DNA of 32,019 nucleotides from Bacteroidota bacterium (GTDB lineage Bacteria; Bacteroidota; Bacteroidia; UKL13-3): NCBI GenBank assembly GCA_947491825.1, contig CANLLM010000024.1, positions 1 to 32,019 of the forward strand, read 5' to 3'. Shown piece by piece: positions 25,546 to 31,598 of this stretch (position 1 is its first letter; each line of letters starts with the position of its first letter). The notes under the pieces were generated by a model. It saw only the letters and a program-made list of their open reading frames with translations, ran no database searches and was not told where the DNA came from. The position numbers and the translations under genes were made by a program.

Positions 25546-26292
25546 TTAGAAACTATACACCAAGCTGTTGTTAAAACTACTAAATATCTTGTTTATGCCA
25601 GGCGGTGGATCGGCATCAAACACATACCTTGCTTGGGTTCTGAAAGAAAATTTGCCCATAGAACGAAACAATAAACTGGCCTCAACCGAAACCCTATAAT
25701 CATTTATGTCCGTAATTTTAGGTTGCAAATAGGCAACCAATGTTATGGGTAAATAATCCCATTCACTCACATCTATACTTGCATATGAACTTAAACGCAA
25801 ATTATTTTGTGCCGCTCGGTTAGGGTTTTGCTCATGTTCATAAATCAACACATTGCCAATATAAAAAAACGACTTATCATCTTTGTATACCCTAAAGCGC
25901 AAACCTGCACCAGCCATGGCGCGTAAGCTAATGTCTAACTGTTGGTTAAATTGCAATTGCGCAAACGCCTCCGGAAAAACAACAGAATCTCCTTGTTTAA
26001 TATACCTAAAGTGCTGGAAAGCATTGTTTAATAAATTACGGTTATCAACACTTACAAAACTAACATCATTTACAAATAAAATATTCCGCTTTGGGCTATG
26101 GTGTATGATAAAAACTCGGTTGCTTAACTGTTTTAAGGTGGTGGTTATTTGTGTATAGTTGGCACCAAACTCAACATTCCCCTGCCAGCCATTACGAGGA
26201 TTTTCAAAGCGCCTGCCCTCCATATTAACTATTTGCTGTGCGTTAACAGAAGTATAAAAAAACAATGCAAAAAAAACCGTGAGCCACCTCAT
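25546..26292 (-). CDS. DUF481-like outer-membrane beta-barrel protein
   Basis: A 248-residue exported protein. The signal peptide is MRWLTVFFALFFYTSVNAQQ. The mature part consists of alternating polar/hydrophobic strands with aromatic girdles (GWQGNVEFGANYTQITTTL, NILFVNDVSFVSVDN, GAGLRFRVYKDDKSFFYIGN, DYRVSVEASLLFRSMGKFSF) and ends in NNSLVYSF with terminal Phe, as expected for an outer-membrane barrel. The NPNRAAQNNLRLSSYASID and ALRAMAGAG-type elements resemble DUF481 (YdiY-like) proteins, whose function is not known. The track ORF begins 19 residues earlier; the ATG at 26292 places the signal peptide at the N-terminus. Divergent from the DUF5606 gene. Confidence 0.78.
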   Translation of the reverse strand: MRWLTVFFALFFYTSVNAQQIVNMEGRRFENPRNGWQGNVEFGANYTQITTTLKQLSNRVFIIHHSPKRNILFVNDVSFVSVDNRNLLNNAFQHFRYIKQGDSVVFPEAFAQLQFNQQLDISLRAMAGAGLRFRVYKDDKSFFYIGNVLIYEHEQNPNRAAQNNLRLSSYASIDVSEWDYLPITLVAYLQPKITDINDYRVSVEASLLFRSMGKFSFRTQARYVFDADPPPGINKIFSSFNNSLVYSF

Positions 26293-26301
26293 TACTGAAG
26301 G

Positions 26302-26309
26302 CAAATATA
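26302..26309 (-). promoter_or_regulatory. -7 box upstream of the DUF481-like gene
   Basis: Minus-strand TATATTTG matches TAnnTTTG exactly and lies 9 bp before the ATG at 26292, implying a leader of only a few bases. Confidence 0.45.
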
Positions 26310-26342
26310 TTGTGTTGATTTTGATAGATAAAACGAAAGGAG

Positions 26343-26371
26343 TTGGCATATTCCAAAAAATGCTACATTTG
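26343..26371 (+). promoter_or_regulatory. Promoter of the DUF5606 gene
   Basis: TTG (26343-26345), 18 bp spacer, then TACATTTG (26364-26371). This is the best full match in the window to the Bacteroidota sigma-A consensus TTG / TAnnTTTG. The ATG is 38 bp further on. Confidence 0.65.
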
Positions 26372-26409
26372 CCATTCGCAAATTTAAAACAACAAACATT
26401 TTTAACAGG

Positions 26410-27015
26410 ATGAATTTAAAAGAGATCGTAGCCATTTCGGGTGTTAGCGGATTACACAAAATAATCGGCCGTACTAAAACCGGTTTAATTTTAGAAAGCT
26501 TAAACGAAACAAAAAAACGTTTCCCAACCAGCATTCAAGATAAAGTATCGGTATTGGAAGATATTTCAATGTATACTGAAGAAGGCGATATGCGTTTAGT
26601 AGAAGTGTTTGTAAAAATACACGAACATGGTGGTGCACCTACTTCAAAAGACAATGCAGAAACACAACGTAAATTTTTAGTTGATGCAATTAAGCTTGAC
26701 AGCGAACGTGTATATGACTCGGATATCAAAAAATTATTGATTTGGTACATTGCACTTAAGGATATTGTAGATTTTAACATTTTGCTAGCTGAAGATCATG
26801 CAGCAGAAGCAGAAGAGACAGCAGAAGAAACAATTAAAAATGCTAGTAACAAAAGTGACGATTTAGAAAGCAATTTAGATAAACCTAAAAAAATGGCTGC
26901 CAAGAAAACTGCTGCACCTAAAAAAACAGCTACAAAAACAGTTACACCAAAGCCAACCAAATTAAGTAATAAATCAACTGCAAATACAAATACCTACCGT
27001 CCAAAATCGGTATAA
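26410..27015 (+). CDS. DUF5606 domain protein with Lys/Ala/Thr-rich tail
   Basis: A 201-residue protein. The N-terminal 130 residues are recognisable as DUF5606 (MNLKEIVAISGVSGLHKIIG, GLILESLNETKKRFPTS, VLEDISMYTEEGDMRLVEVF, DAIKLDSERVYDSDIKKLLIWY). It is a Bacteroidota-restricted domain without an assigned function. From about residue 130 there is an acidic linker (AEDHAAEAEETAEETIKN). A histone-H1-like basic tail rich in Lys, Ala, Thr and Pro follows (KKMAAKKTAAPKKTATKTV), suggesting nucleic-acid or polyanion contact; this is inferred from composition. It has a clear promoter and a terminator, so it is monocistronic. Confidence 0.87.
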   Translation: MNLKEIVAISGVSGLHKIIGRTKTGLILESLNETKKRFPTSIQDKVSVLEDISMYTEEGDMRLVEVFVKIHEHGGAPTSKDNAETQRKFLVDAIKLDSERVYDSDIKKLLIWYIALKDIVDFNILLAEDHAAEAEETAEETIKNASNKSDDLESNLDKPKKMAAKKTAAPKKTATKTVTPKPTKLSNKSTANTNTYRPKSV

Positions 27016-27035
27016 GGTTTATTTCATATTATTAC

Positions 27036-27072
27036 AAAAGCCATCCCGATTCTTAATCAGGGTGGCTTTTTT
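27036..27072 (+). terminator. Terminator after the DUF5606 gene
   Basis: AAAAGCCATCC pairs with GGGTGGCTTTT at 10 of 11 positions around a 13-nt loop and continues into TT. It marks the end of the core-chromosome block. Confidence 0.8.
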
Positions 27073-27073
27073 G

Positions 27074-27188
27074 TTTGGGGGCTTACCCAAAAGCACACTC
27101 CATACGCAACCCTTGCATGTGGCTTTCTGGTCGGGCTTTCCGCACTGCTGGGCAGCCTGCTTCTTCCGAAGCTTCGGAACCCTAAGCC
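27074..27188. repeat. GC-richer palindromic island ahead of the recombinase
   Basis: A structured stretch clearly richer in GC than its surroundings. Nested dyads: TTTGGG-GGCTTA-CCCAAA (27074-27091), CTGC-TGG-GCAG (about 27146-27156), the perfect 16-bp palindrome TTCCGAAGCTTCGGAA (27164-27179), and an outer GGCTTA/TAAGCC pair spanning the whole block. No credible ORF occupies it. It may be a dispersed REP-like element or a recombination site. Confidence 0.5.
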
Positions 27189-27295
27189 AAGCTTAACTTG
27201 CATATCAAATATACCGCTGTTTATAGTTGAGCTTGCAAATACACAACTTATTGGTTTAATTAGCATTTGTATTTAAACCCATTACTAACCCCAAC

Positions 27296-28411
27296 ATGAG
27301 CAATACTATTGCACAGCTTACTGGATTAATTGCCAATAAAACAATTGTGGCAAAGTTAGTTGTGCACGATAACCAACAACGTATCGCATTATACTTTGCA
27401 AATACCGCAACACTAAACCAATTGGCAAGGGCAATACCTGGAGCAAGATGGAGCCGCACATTAAAAGCATGGCATATTGCGGATAATGAAACCCACCGAA
27501 ATACATGCAATTTAAAACCAAACAACGCCCACACCAACGCTATAAAAAATAATCGGGAAATTAGCACACAAACACAAGAGCTGTTAAACATTTACACCAA
27601 TTGGATGGAGGTGAAGCGCTACAGTAAAAGCACTACAGAAAGTTACACCAATGCATTATTGGTATTTTTTAGTTATCACAACCAAAAAAATGTTGACCAA
27701 ATTACCAACCAAGATATAATGGATTTTAACACCCATTATATATTGAAGAAAAACCTGAGTGCAACCTATCAATCGCAATTTATAAATGCACTTAAACTGT
27801 TTTACCAAACGGTAAAAAAACATAAAATAGATATTGAAAAATTAATTCGTCCTAAACAAGGACATAAATTACCCAAGGTAATAAGCGAAGAAGAAGTGGC
27901 TGCCATCATAAACGCATGTAAAAATTTAAAACATAAAACCATGCTTAGTTTAATATACAGCGCAGGCTTAAGACGAGGCGAAGTACTTAGCTTATTAAAA
28001 ACAGATATTGACAGCAAACGCATGATGATAACAATACGCAACGCCAAAGGCATGAAGGATAGAAACGTGCCCCTTTCGCCAGTAATACTTAATATGCTTA
28101 GAGAATATTATAAAGAATATAAACCAAATGACTACTTGTTTGAAGGACAATATGGAGGTGCATATAGCCCACGCAGCTTAGAAAAAACGTTAAAAATAGC
28201 CGTTGCACTTGCAGGAATTAAAAAGAACATTAATTTGCATATGCTAAGGCATAGTTACGCCACCCACTTATTAGAAGCAGGAACAAATTTGCGTCATATT
28301 CAGGAATTACTTGGCCATAAAAGCCCCAATACAACACAAATTTATACCCATGTAAGTACCGAGCAATTGGGTAAAATAACCAGTCCCTTAGATAAATTAA
28401 AACTAAAGTAA
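27296..28411 (+). CDS. Tyrosine recombinase with N-terminal W-rich mini-domain
   Basis: A 371-residue site-specific recombinase. The catalytic set is complete: R226 in SAGLRRGEVLSL, K251 in NAKGMKDRNVPL, H315 and R318 in HMLRHSYATHLLEAG, H341 in ELLGHKS, and nucleophile Y350 in TTQIYTHV. It ends in ITSPLDKL, a tail also seen in IntI-type integrases. The core-binding domain spans about residues 95-190 (LLNIYTNWMEVKRYSKSTTESY). The spacing between VPLSPVILNMLREYYKEYKP and the HxxR box leaves no room for the extra IntI segment, so it is Xer-like rather than classical IntI. Residues 1-75 add a small beta module ending in GARWSRTLKAWHI (W52, W59), reminiscent of HARP-type DNA-structure-binding motifs; that comparison is tentative. 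It stands at the head of a cassette-like array. Confidence 0.9.
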   Translation: MSNTIAQLTGLIANKTIVAKLVVHDNQQRIALYFANTATLNQLARAIPGARWSRTLKAWHIADNETHRNTCNLKPNNAHTNAIKNNREISTQTQELLNIYTNWMEVKRYSKSTTESYTNALLVFFSYHNQKNVDQITNQDIMDFNTHYILKKNLSATYQSQFINALKLFYQTVKKHKIDIEKLIRPKQGHKLPKVISEEEVAAIINACKNLKHKTMLSLIYSAGLRRGEVLSLLKTDIDSKRMMITIRNAKGMKDRNVPLSPVILNMLREYYKEYKPNDYLFEGQYGGAYSPRSLEKTLKIAVALAGIKKNINLHMLRHSYATHLLEAGTNLRHIQELLGHKSPNTTQIYTHVSTEQLGKITSPLDKLKLK

Positions 28412-28421
28412 TAAAAATAAA

Positions 28422-28450
28422 GCGAACCTAATTTCCATCAAAAGGTTCGC
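28422..28450. repeat. Hairpin directly after the recombinase
   Basis: GCGAACCT and AGGTTCGC form a perfect 8-bp stem with a 13-nt loop, starting 11 bp after the recombinase stop. No T-run follows, so it may be a weak terminator or part of a recombination region. Confidence 0.5.
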
Positions 28451-28722
28451 AATATTGTGCCAAGTACACAATATTGTGCACCTAACCGCCAAAATAGGTG
28501 CGTAGATAAGTAAGTTATGTGCAACCAAGCCAGCGGACGCCAATATAACTAACCGACACTCAGAGCGACCGCACAAATCAAAAAAAAAACCTCGGTCGAA
28601 AGCAGAAACGCTCACTCACCATTACTTTCAGACAACAATTCGTTAGTTTTTCTTGGCTGACCGAGCACCGCCACTCAATTTAACATTTTCGTAAATAATT
28701 TGATTTGACACACAATAAAATG

Positions 28723-28756
28723 TATTTACTCTCGTTAACAAAATATTATTAACCAC
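28723..28756 (+). repeat. Direct repeat copy 1 (TATTTACTCTCG...)
   Basis: TATTTACTCTCG followed by two differing bases and AACAAAA, then TTAACCA a few bases later. The same composite occurs at 29367-29400, so the two copies bracket the two-gene unit. Confidence 0.6.
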
Positions 28757-28771
28757 CAAAAAAAGAAAACA

Positions 28772-28999
28772 ATGAGACAATTGACAAGAGAACATCAAGC
28801 AGTTTCTAATTTTAAAACTGCTATTGCACAACTAAGACCAATCGTTGAAGACGATGAAGCAATTCAGTATCCAAGATTCTACGATTCTTATGAGGGTGCA
28901 ATTTCAAATTTTATTCTATCAGAACTTTACATTCGCCAAGGGGAAAGATGTGATGTTTTAGATGTTTTCCCTGCGAATAGAATTAAATACTTTAAATGA
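28772..28999 (+). CDS. Small protein of unknown function
   Basis: A 75-residue protein (MRQLTREHQAVSNFKTAIAQ, ending IKYFK) without signal peptide or membrane segment. It looks mostly helical with mixed charge and a mid-section DDEAIQYPRFYDSYEGAISN. I do not recognise a family. Its stop overlaps the next start as ATGA, which supports translation of both from one message. It follows a 360-bp gene-free recombination-like gap and a TATTTACTCTCG repeat, so it is likely cassette cargo. Confidence 0.55.
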   Translation: MRQLTREHQAVSNFKTAIAQLRPIVEDDEAIQYPRFYDSYEGAISNFILSELYIRQGERCDVLDVFPANRIKYFK

Positions 29000-29316
29000 T
29001 GAAAAAAATAAGAATATTGGCATTTGCCATAATGGTATTTAGTGCCGCAAGTTGTGTAACAGTTCAAAATTTGCAATTCAATAATGGGAATGAGAAACAA
29101 GTTGACATCTATATGAATACAAAACCAGAAAAGAACTTCAATGAGGTTGCATTCTATGGGGCATCAGCAAGTTTATTTCATAGTCATAAAAGGGTCCTTA
29201 TGAGACTTCGTGAAAAAGCAAAAAGGGACGGTATAGATGCCATAATTGATATTAAGTTTGGTTACACATTTTGGTGGCCAACTGTATATGGTGTTGGAAT
29301 TAAATATAAAAATTAA
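28996..29316 (+). CDS. Small putative lipoprotein
   Basis: A 106-residue protein with a short lipoprotein signal (KKIRILAFAIMVFSAASC, Cys at about residue 20). The mature part is about 86 residues. It contains VDIYMNTKPEKNFNEVAFYG and REKAKRDGIDAIIDIKFGY, a helix plus small-residue turn reminiscent of the K-A-x-x-x-G-A-D-A-I pattern of YbjQ-like small envelope proteins; that resemblance is from memory and weak. The start may be the ATG at 28996 or the adjacent ATG at 28999. It overlaps the upstream gene by 4 bp, and a strong terminator lies 7 bp after the stop. Confidence 0.65.
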   Translation: MMKKIRILAFAIMVFSAASCVTVQNLQFNNGNEKQVDIYMNTKPEKNFNEVAFYGASASLFHSHKRVLMRLREKAKRDGIDAIIDIKFGYTFWWPTVYGVGIKYKN

Positions 29317-29322
29317 AATTCT

Positions 29323-29356
29323 GAAGTCTGTCCATAAACCAGACTTCTTTTTTTTT
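29323..29356 (+). terminator. Terminator after the two-gene unit
   Basis: GAAGTCTG and CAGACTTC make a perfect 8-bp stem with a 9-nt loop followed by nine T residues. Confidence 0.9.
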
Positions 29357-29366
29357 GCATCGAAAA

Positions 29367-29400
29367 TATTTACTCTCGACAACAAAAATTAACTTAACCA
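29367..29400 (+). repeat. Direct repeat copy 2 (TATTTACTCTCG...)
   Basis: TATTTACTCTCG is identical over 12 bp to 28723-28734; the next part (AACAAAA and TTAACCA) is also shared with small shifts. It stands 15 bp before the attC-like site A. Confidence 0.6.
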
Positions 29401-29414
29401 AAATTGGCTTTGCA

Positions 29415-29534
29415 GCACATAACAGCAGTCTTGTGCCATGCCGGGTTTCTTATTCTTTTGGCATCTCGTTGGACATTTGTATCTTTATAACATCACGTTA
29501 GACCGGCACGTCACAAGGCTGCAATACGTTATGC
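29415..29534 (+). repeat. attC-like site A (imperfect long inverted repeat)
   Basis: Outer cores GCACATAAC (left) and GTTATGC (29528-29534, right). The inner stem GCAGTCTTGTGCCATGCCGG (29425-29444) pairs with CCGGCACGTCACAAGGCTGC (29503-29522), 17 of 20 matching. Extra unpaired bases lie between core and stem on the right arm, giving the asymmetry typical of attC. The 58-nt loop ends in a GTTAGAC box (29497-29503), which fits the GTTRRRY core exactly. Total 120 bp. Confidence 0.6.
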
Positions 29535-29592
29535 CTCACCCTAAAAACGACAGTGCAGCCATTAAAGTAACGAACAAACATAAAAACGACAA

Positions 29593-31377
29593 ATGCAGAA
29601 ATACGCAGTAAACCAACAATTAATTGAGACACTTTTAGCTTGGGTAAATTCAGGAGAAATTGCAATTCCGGAAATTCAAAGACCTTTTGTCTGGGACAGT
29701 TCAAAAGTTCGTGACTTAATGGACAGCTTGTATCAAGGTTATCCAATCGGTTACGTAATCGCTTGGAGAAATCCTAACGTGCGACTAAAGGACGGTAGTT
29801 TAAGTGAAGGAAAAAAAATACTCATTGACGGACAACAGCGCGTAACAGCTTTGACAGCAGCTATATTAGGACAATATGTAATCAACAAAACTTACGAGAG
29901 AGTGAAAATTAAAATTGCCTTTCACCCTATTGACGAAAGATTTGAAGTTCAAAACCCCGCAATCTTAAAAGATAAAACTTGGCTTCACGACATTGGCGAT
30001 GCAATCAATGGTGACTTATTTGAAATAGCCGACAAATATTTTGAACTCAACCCAGACGTTGACAAAAAACAAGTTCGCAACGCCTTTTCAAACTTGATGA
30101 ACATTCCTAAAAAACAAATCGGAATCATTGAGTTAGCAGCTGACTTGGACATTGAAACAGTTACCGAAATTTTTATTCGAATCAATTCAAAAGGTGTGGT
30201 GCTTAGTCAGGCGGATTTTGTTATGAGTAAAATTGCTTCCAACACAGATTACAACGGAAATGAATTACGCAAAGCCATTGATTACTTTTGCCATTTGTGC
30301 ATTGCTCCAGAGTTCTACAAGCATATCGTTGACAACGACAAAGAATTTGCAACGACAGAGTTCTTTCAAAAAATGCAATGGCTCAAAACAGAGAACGAAG
30401 ATTTATATGACCCTGACTACAACGATTTAATTCGTGTTGCATTTACAACGCAATTCAACAGGGGACGACTTTCTGACTTGGTGAGTTTACTATCAGGCAG
30501 AAACTTTGAAACACGAACTTATGAAGACACCATTGCAGAAGCATCTTTTGCAAATCTTAAAACTGGCGTTAATAATTTCACCAACGAAACAAATTTTAAA
30601 CGCTTCTTGATGATAATTAAATCCGCAGGATTTATTTCGCCAAAACTTATTCGTTCACAAAACGCAATCAATTTCGCCTACATCGTTTATCTCAAACTAA
30701 AAGAGTTAGGTGTTAATTCAGTAGCCATTGAAAGTTATGTAAGGCGTTGGTTAGTATTTTCCATCTTGACAGGACGCTATTCAGGTTCTCCCGAAAGTGC
30801 ATTTGACTTTGACATCAAACAAATTTCACAGAAACCGTTTGACGAATACTTAAAAGAAAAGGAAGAAGGCGAACTTTCAGAGGCATTTTGGAACGCTTCA
30901 CTGCCACAGAGTTTAGACACTTCTGTTGCAAGTAGTCCTTACTTTCACGTTTTTTTGGCTTCACAAGTTAAAGCCAACGATAGAGGATTTCTATCAAAAG
31001 ATGTTTTAGTAAGCGACTTAATTTCGCTTCGTGGCGACATTCACCACTTGTTTCCAAAGGACTATTTGAAAAAAAACGGTTTGGACAGGAGCAAATACAA
31101 TCAAATTGCCAACTACGTTTATATGCAATCGGAGATTAACATAAAAGTTGGCAATAAACCACCAAAGGACTACTTTGAAGTTGTAAAATCACAAATGCTA
31201 AACGGCAACCAGCAAGTAAGCGGACTTTCAAACGAGCAACAACTTGCAGACAACTTGAAAATGAATTGCGTGCCGACTGAAATTCAACAAATGAGCATTG
31301 ACGATTACAGCGAATTCTTGACTTTAAGGCGAAAACTCATGGCGACAAAAATCAAAGAATATTATCACTCACTATAA
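29593..31377 (+). CDS. DUF262 and HNH (DUF1524) nuclease, GmrSD-like
   Basis: A 594-residue single-chain protein related to GmrSD modification-dependent (type IV) restriction enzymes. The N-terminal DUF262 domain shows [10 protein letters not shown] (residues 25-34) and the nucleotide-binding/hydrolysis motif DGQQR (79-83) of the ParB/sulfiredoxin-like fold. The middle is largely helical. The C-terminal DUF1524 HNH nuclease has [12 protein letters not shown] (H484, H485) and [18 protein letters not shown]. In GmrSD these recognise and cut DNA with modified cytosines, mainly from phages. That substrate is not demonstrated here; other DUF262/DUF1524 proteins belong to different defence systems. 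It is alone between attC-like sites A and B and is probably one cassette. No adjacent methylase or partner gene. Confidence 0.9.
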   Translation: MQKYAVNQQLIETLLAWVNSGEIAIPEIQRPFVWDSSKVRDLMDSLYQGYPIGYVIAWRNPNVRLKDGSLSEGKKILIDGQQRVTALTAAILGQYVINKTYERVKIKIAFHPIDERFEVQNPAILKDKTWLHDIGDAINGDLFEIADKYFELNPDVDKKQVRNAFSNLMNIPKKQIGIIELAADLDIETVTEIFIRINSKGVVLSQADFVMSKIASNTDYNGNELRKAIDYFCHLCIAPEFYKHIVDNDKEFATTEFFQKMQWLKTENEDLYDPDYNDLIRVAFTTQFNRGRLSDLVSLLSGRNFETRTYEDTIAEASFANLKTGVNNFTNETNFKRFLMIIKSAGFISPKLIRSQNAINFAYIVYLKLKELGVNSVAIESYVRRWLVFSILTGRYSGSPESAFDFDIKQISQKPFDEYLKEKEEGELSEAFWNASLPQSLDTSVASSPYFHVFLASQVKANDRGFLSKDVLVSDLISLRGDIHHLFPKDYLKKNGLDRSKYNQIANYVYMQSEINIKVGNKPPKDYFEVVKSQMLNGNQQVSGLSNEQQLADNLKMNCVPTEIQQMSIDDYSEFLTLRRKLMATKIKEYYHSL

Positions 31378-31395
31378 CAAGAAAAGAAGGGCGAA

Positions 31396-31531
31396 GGCAT
31401 AACACGGGTTTGGCAAAAGTGGCGGTTCAGTGCAACGCAGACACATTTGTGGTTAACCAAAGTTTGGTACTCCGCATCAACATTTGTGGTGAAAATCGCC
31501 ACCTTCGCCAAGCCCGAAACCGTTATATGCC
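31396..31531 (+). repeat. attC-like site B (imperfect long inverted repeat)
   Basis: Outer cores GGCATAAC (31396-31403) and GTTATATGCC (31522-31531). The inner stem CGGGTTTGGCAAAAGTGGCG (31405-31424) pairs with CGCCACCTTCGCCAAGCCCG (31497-31516), 17 of 20 matching, all three differences being transitions. The loop carries a hairpin ACCAAA-G-TTTGGT and two direct copies of ACATTTGTGGT (31443-31453 and 31480-31490). Begins 18 bp after the nuclease stop; 136 bp long. Confidence 0.65.
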
Positions 31532-31598
31532 ATTTGTAGGACGACACACACAATCATAAATCAAACAATTAAGAATAAAATGACACGTTAGACAAATT

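Larger units (their letters stand above)
28412..28771. other. Gene-free 360-bp gap, candidate attI-like/recombination region
   Basis: No credible gene. It holds the GCGAACCT hairpin and two copies of CAATATTGTGC (28450-28460 and 28469-28479), the second inside the palindrome CACAATATTGTG. CACCT/AGGTG form a small hairpin (28480-28500), and GTTATGTGC at 28514 resembles the outer core of the downstream attC-like sites. CTCGGTC (28591-28597) pairs with GACCGAG (28659-28665). The direct repeats before a GTTAT core are the layout expected of an integron attI, but this is inferred. Confidence 0.35.

Noticed and set aside
27057-27266. 69-residue minus-strand ORF in the GC-rich island
   Set aside because: It spans the palindromes and the DUF5606 terminator and has no recognisable domain.
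27296-28411. Calling the recombinase a classical IntI integron integrase
   Set aside because: The interval between VPLSPVILNMLREYY and HMLRHSYATH lacks the extra IntI segment, and the gene points the same way as the cassettes.
28403-28615. 70-residue minus-strand ORF downstream of the recombinase
   Set aside because: It runs through the repeat-rich gap, overlaps the recombinase stop and has no coding-like features.
28723-29400. Transposon flanked by target-site duplications
   Set aside because: The bracketing repeats are too long and partly diverged, and no transposase or terminal inverted repeats are present.
31443-31490. CRISPR-like repeat
   Set aside because: Only two short copies with one spacer and no cas genes; better seen as an internal repeat of the attC-like loop.
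31365-31553. 62-residue minus-strand ORF over attC-like site B
   Set aside because: It is explained by the inverted repeat structure and overlaps the nuclease 3' end.
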